7,125 bases of DNA from CAZPLZ01 sp964587525 (lineage in GTDB: Bacteria; Oederibacteriota; CAKKQC01): NCBI GenBank assembly GCA_964587525.1, contig CAZPLZ010000169.1, positions 1-7,125 on the forward strand. Reading direction: 5' to 3'. This document shows positions 6,235 to 7,125 of this stretch, in pieces. The notes under the pieces were generated by a model that was given only the letters and a program-made list of their open reading frames with translations, was not told where the DNA came from and made no database searches. The position numbers were made by a program, and so were the translations under genes. Positions within the stretch are counted from its first letter, which is position 1, and every line of letters starts with the position of its first letter.

Positions 6235-7125
6235 TCAGTGAGTTCTACTGAGGACATAGTCTGCCAGCTCGCCGAGGCGCTGCGTTCGTCCGTTGAGCTC
6301 CGCTAAGGCCCCGCACGCTTCGCTGAGCAGGGTTTTAGCCCGCGCCTTGGTCCGGTCTAGCCCTATCACCGAAGGATAGGTAGCTTTTTTGTTTTTAGCG
6401 TCCGATCCTGTCGCCTTCCCCATCAGTGAAGTGTTTCCCTCCACATTCAGAATGTCATCCGCGATCTGGAAGAGCAGTCCCAGACGCTCGCCGTAGCTGG
6501 CCAGTTGCTTACGCACCTTCGGCTGCGCTCCGGCCAGCACGGCGCCAGCAAGCACCGAAGCTTTGATGAGCGCCCCTGTTTTCTTCCGGTGGATGAACAA
6601 CACCTCTTCCTCCACGACATCTCGTCCTTCGGCCATCCAGTCCGCAGCTTGCCCGCCCACCATGCCCAGCGAGCTGACCGCTTCGGCGATAAGGCAGGTT
6701 ACCTCCGCCACCGCAGCGGGCTGCACACCTTCCACCTGCGCGTTCTCCCCAATCAGCCGGAACGCGTGCGCGAACAGGGCGTCTCCCGCCAGCACGGCCA
6801 GGGTTTCCCCGAACACCTTGTGGTTGGTCGGCTTGCCGCGGCGCAGATCGTCGTTGTCCATGCAAGGCAAATCATCATGAATCAGGGAATACGTGTGCAA
6901 AAGCTCCAGCGCACACGCGGTAGGCATGACTTGGGCTGCGGTGGCCCCGCATGCTTCAGCGGAGGCGATGGCGAGAATCGGGCGCACCCGCTTTCCCCCC
7001 GCGAACACGCTATACGCCATCGCCTCATGCAACTGCGATGGCGGCTCAGCCCGGGACGGCAGGTATTGATACAGCGCCTCCTCGACGGCGAGCCGTTTGG
7101 ACTCCAGATAGGTTTCTAGGTTCAC
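6235..7125 (-). CDS. ispA: Polyprenyl (farnesyl/geranylgeranyl) diphosphate synthase
   Basis: A cytoplasmic trans-prenyltransferase that adds IPP units to DMAPP/GPP to make farnesyl or geranylgeranyl diphosphate, precursors of quinones, undecaprenyl phosphate and hopanoids or carotenoids. It shows GGKRVRP at 43-49 (IPP binding), the first Asp-rich motif DDLPCMD at 84-90 followed by NDDLRRG, KTG at 182-184, and the second motif region QIADDILN at 220-227, then GKATGSDAKNKKATYP with conserved Lys. Tyr79, five residues before the first motif, and the two-residue insertion within that motif match bacterial FPP synthases such as E. coli IspA, so C15 product is favoured. The last Asp of DDxxD is Asn (DDILN), a variation I recall in other bacterial members. 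The C-terminal LADYVLSRTH is complete. The first codon at 7125-7123 is GTG at the window edge; the N-terminus looks essentially complete, but a start slightly upstream cannot be excluded. xseB commonly precedes this gene, but lies outside view. Confidence 0.93.
   Translation of the reverse strand: MNLETYLESKRLAVEEALYQYLPSRAEPPSQLHEAMAYSVFAGGKRVRPILAIASAEACGATAAQVMPTACALELLHTYSLIHDDLPCMDNDDLRRGKPTNHKVFGETLAVLAGDALFAHAFRLIGENAQVEGVQPAAVAEVTCLIAEAVSSLGMVGGQAADWMAEGRDVVEEEVLFIHRKKTGALIKASVLAGAVLAGAQPKVRKQLASYGERLGLLFQIADDILNVEGNTSLMGKATGSDAKNKKATYPSVIGLDRTKARAKTLLSEACGALAELNGRTQRLGELADYVLSRTH

Noticed and set aside
5692..6306. 204-codon plus-strand open frame opposite the 5' part of dxs and the ispA end
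   Set aside because: Mirror frame of dxs; no domain, and it crosses the palindromic repeat.
6445..6459. DDILN instead of DDxxD in the prenyl synthase as a sign of lost activity
   Set aside because: The first two Asp and the following Lys residues are intact, and I recall DDILN in other bacterial members of the family, so it is probably a functional variant.

Overview
The window is a gene-dense stretch of a bacterial chromosome, GC-rich by eye. Every gene I can support reads on the minus strand, so transcription runs from position 7125 down to 1. Two consecutive genes make proteins with Sec-type signal peptides, one apparently periplasmic and one apparently an outer-membrane barrel, so the host is a Gram-negative, double-membrane bacterium. 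It makes isoprenoids by the MEP (non-mevalonate) route. The gene content would fit Nitrospirota or a similar deep-branching Gram-negative phylum, but that is an impression from protein style and gene order; nothing in the window proves it.

Layout in transcription order. (1) 7125-6235: ispA-type polyprenyl diphosphate synthase, whose start lies at the window edge. (2) 6234-6178: a short gap almost filled by a GGGAGAG/TTAGGG-type palindromic element resembling dispersed intergenic repeats. (3) 6177-4273: dxs, the first enzyme of the MEP pathway. (4) 4272-4164: a 109-base leader ending in a perfect AAGGAGGT ribosome-binding site. (5) 4163-2400: an exported FecR-domain protein with a coiled coil and a long C-terminal region I do not recognise. 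(6) 2396-1146: a predicted outer-membrane beta-barrel protein starting 3 bases after the FecR gene stops. (7) 1108-59: birA, biotin-protein ligase with a DNA-binding domain. (8) 59-1: the first 19 codons of a further gene whose ATG overlaps the birA stop codon (TAATG).

ispA and dxs form the common isoprenoid pair: Dxs commits pyruvate and glyceraldehyde 3-phosphate to IPP/DMAPP synthesis, and the prenyl synthase condenses these into farnesyl (or geranylgeranyl) diphosphate. BirA attaches biotin to carboxylase carriers and may repress biotin genes. Between these housekeeping genes sits a tightly coupled two-gene envelope module (FecR-domain protein plus barrel), the least explained part of the window. 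There is no sigma factor or TonB receptor beside it, so classical FecR iron signalling is unlikely, and a structural or surface-assembly role is more plausible.

Points most worth a second look are the FecR/barrel pair and its unrecognised His-rich C-terminal region, non-consensus residues in Dxs (including Tyr where a catalytic His is expected), and the palindromic repeat that supplies the dxs upstream region. I see no RNA gene, CRISPR array, insertion sequence or convincing terminator. No gap longer than 109 bases lacks a gene.
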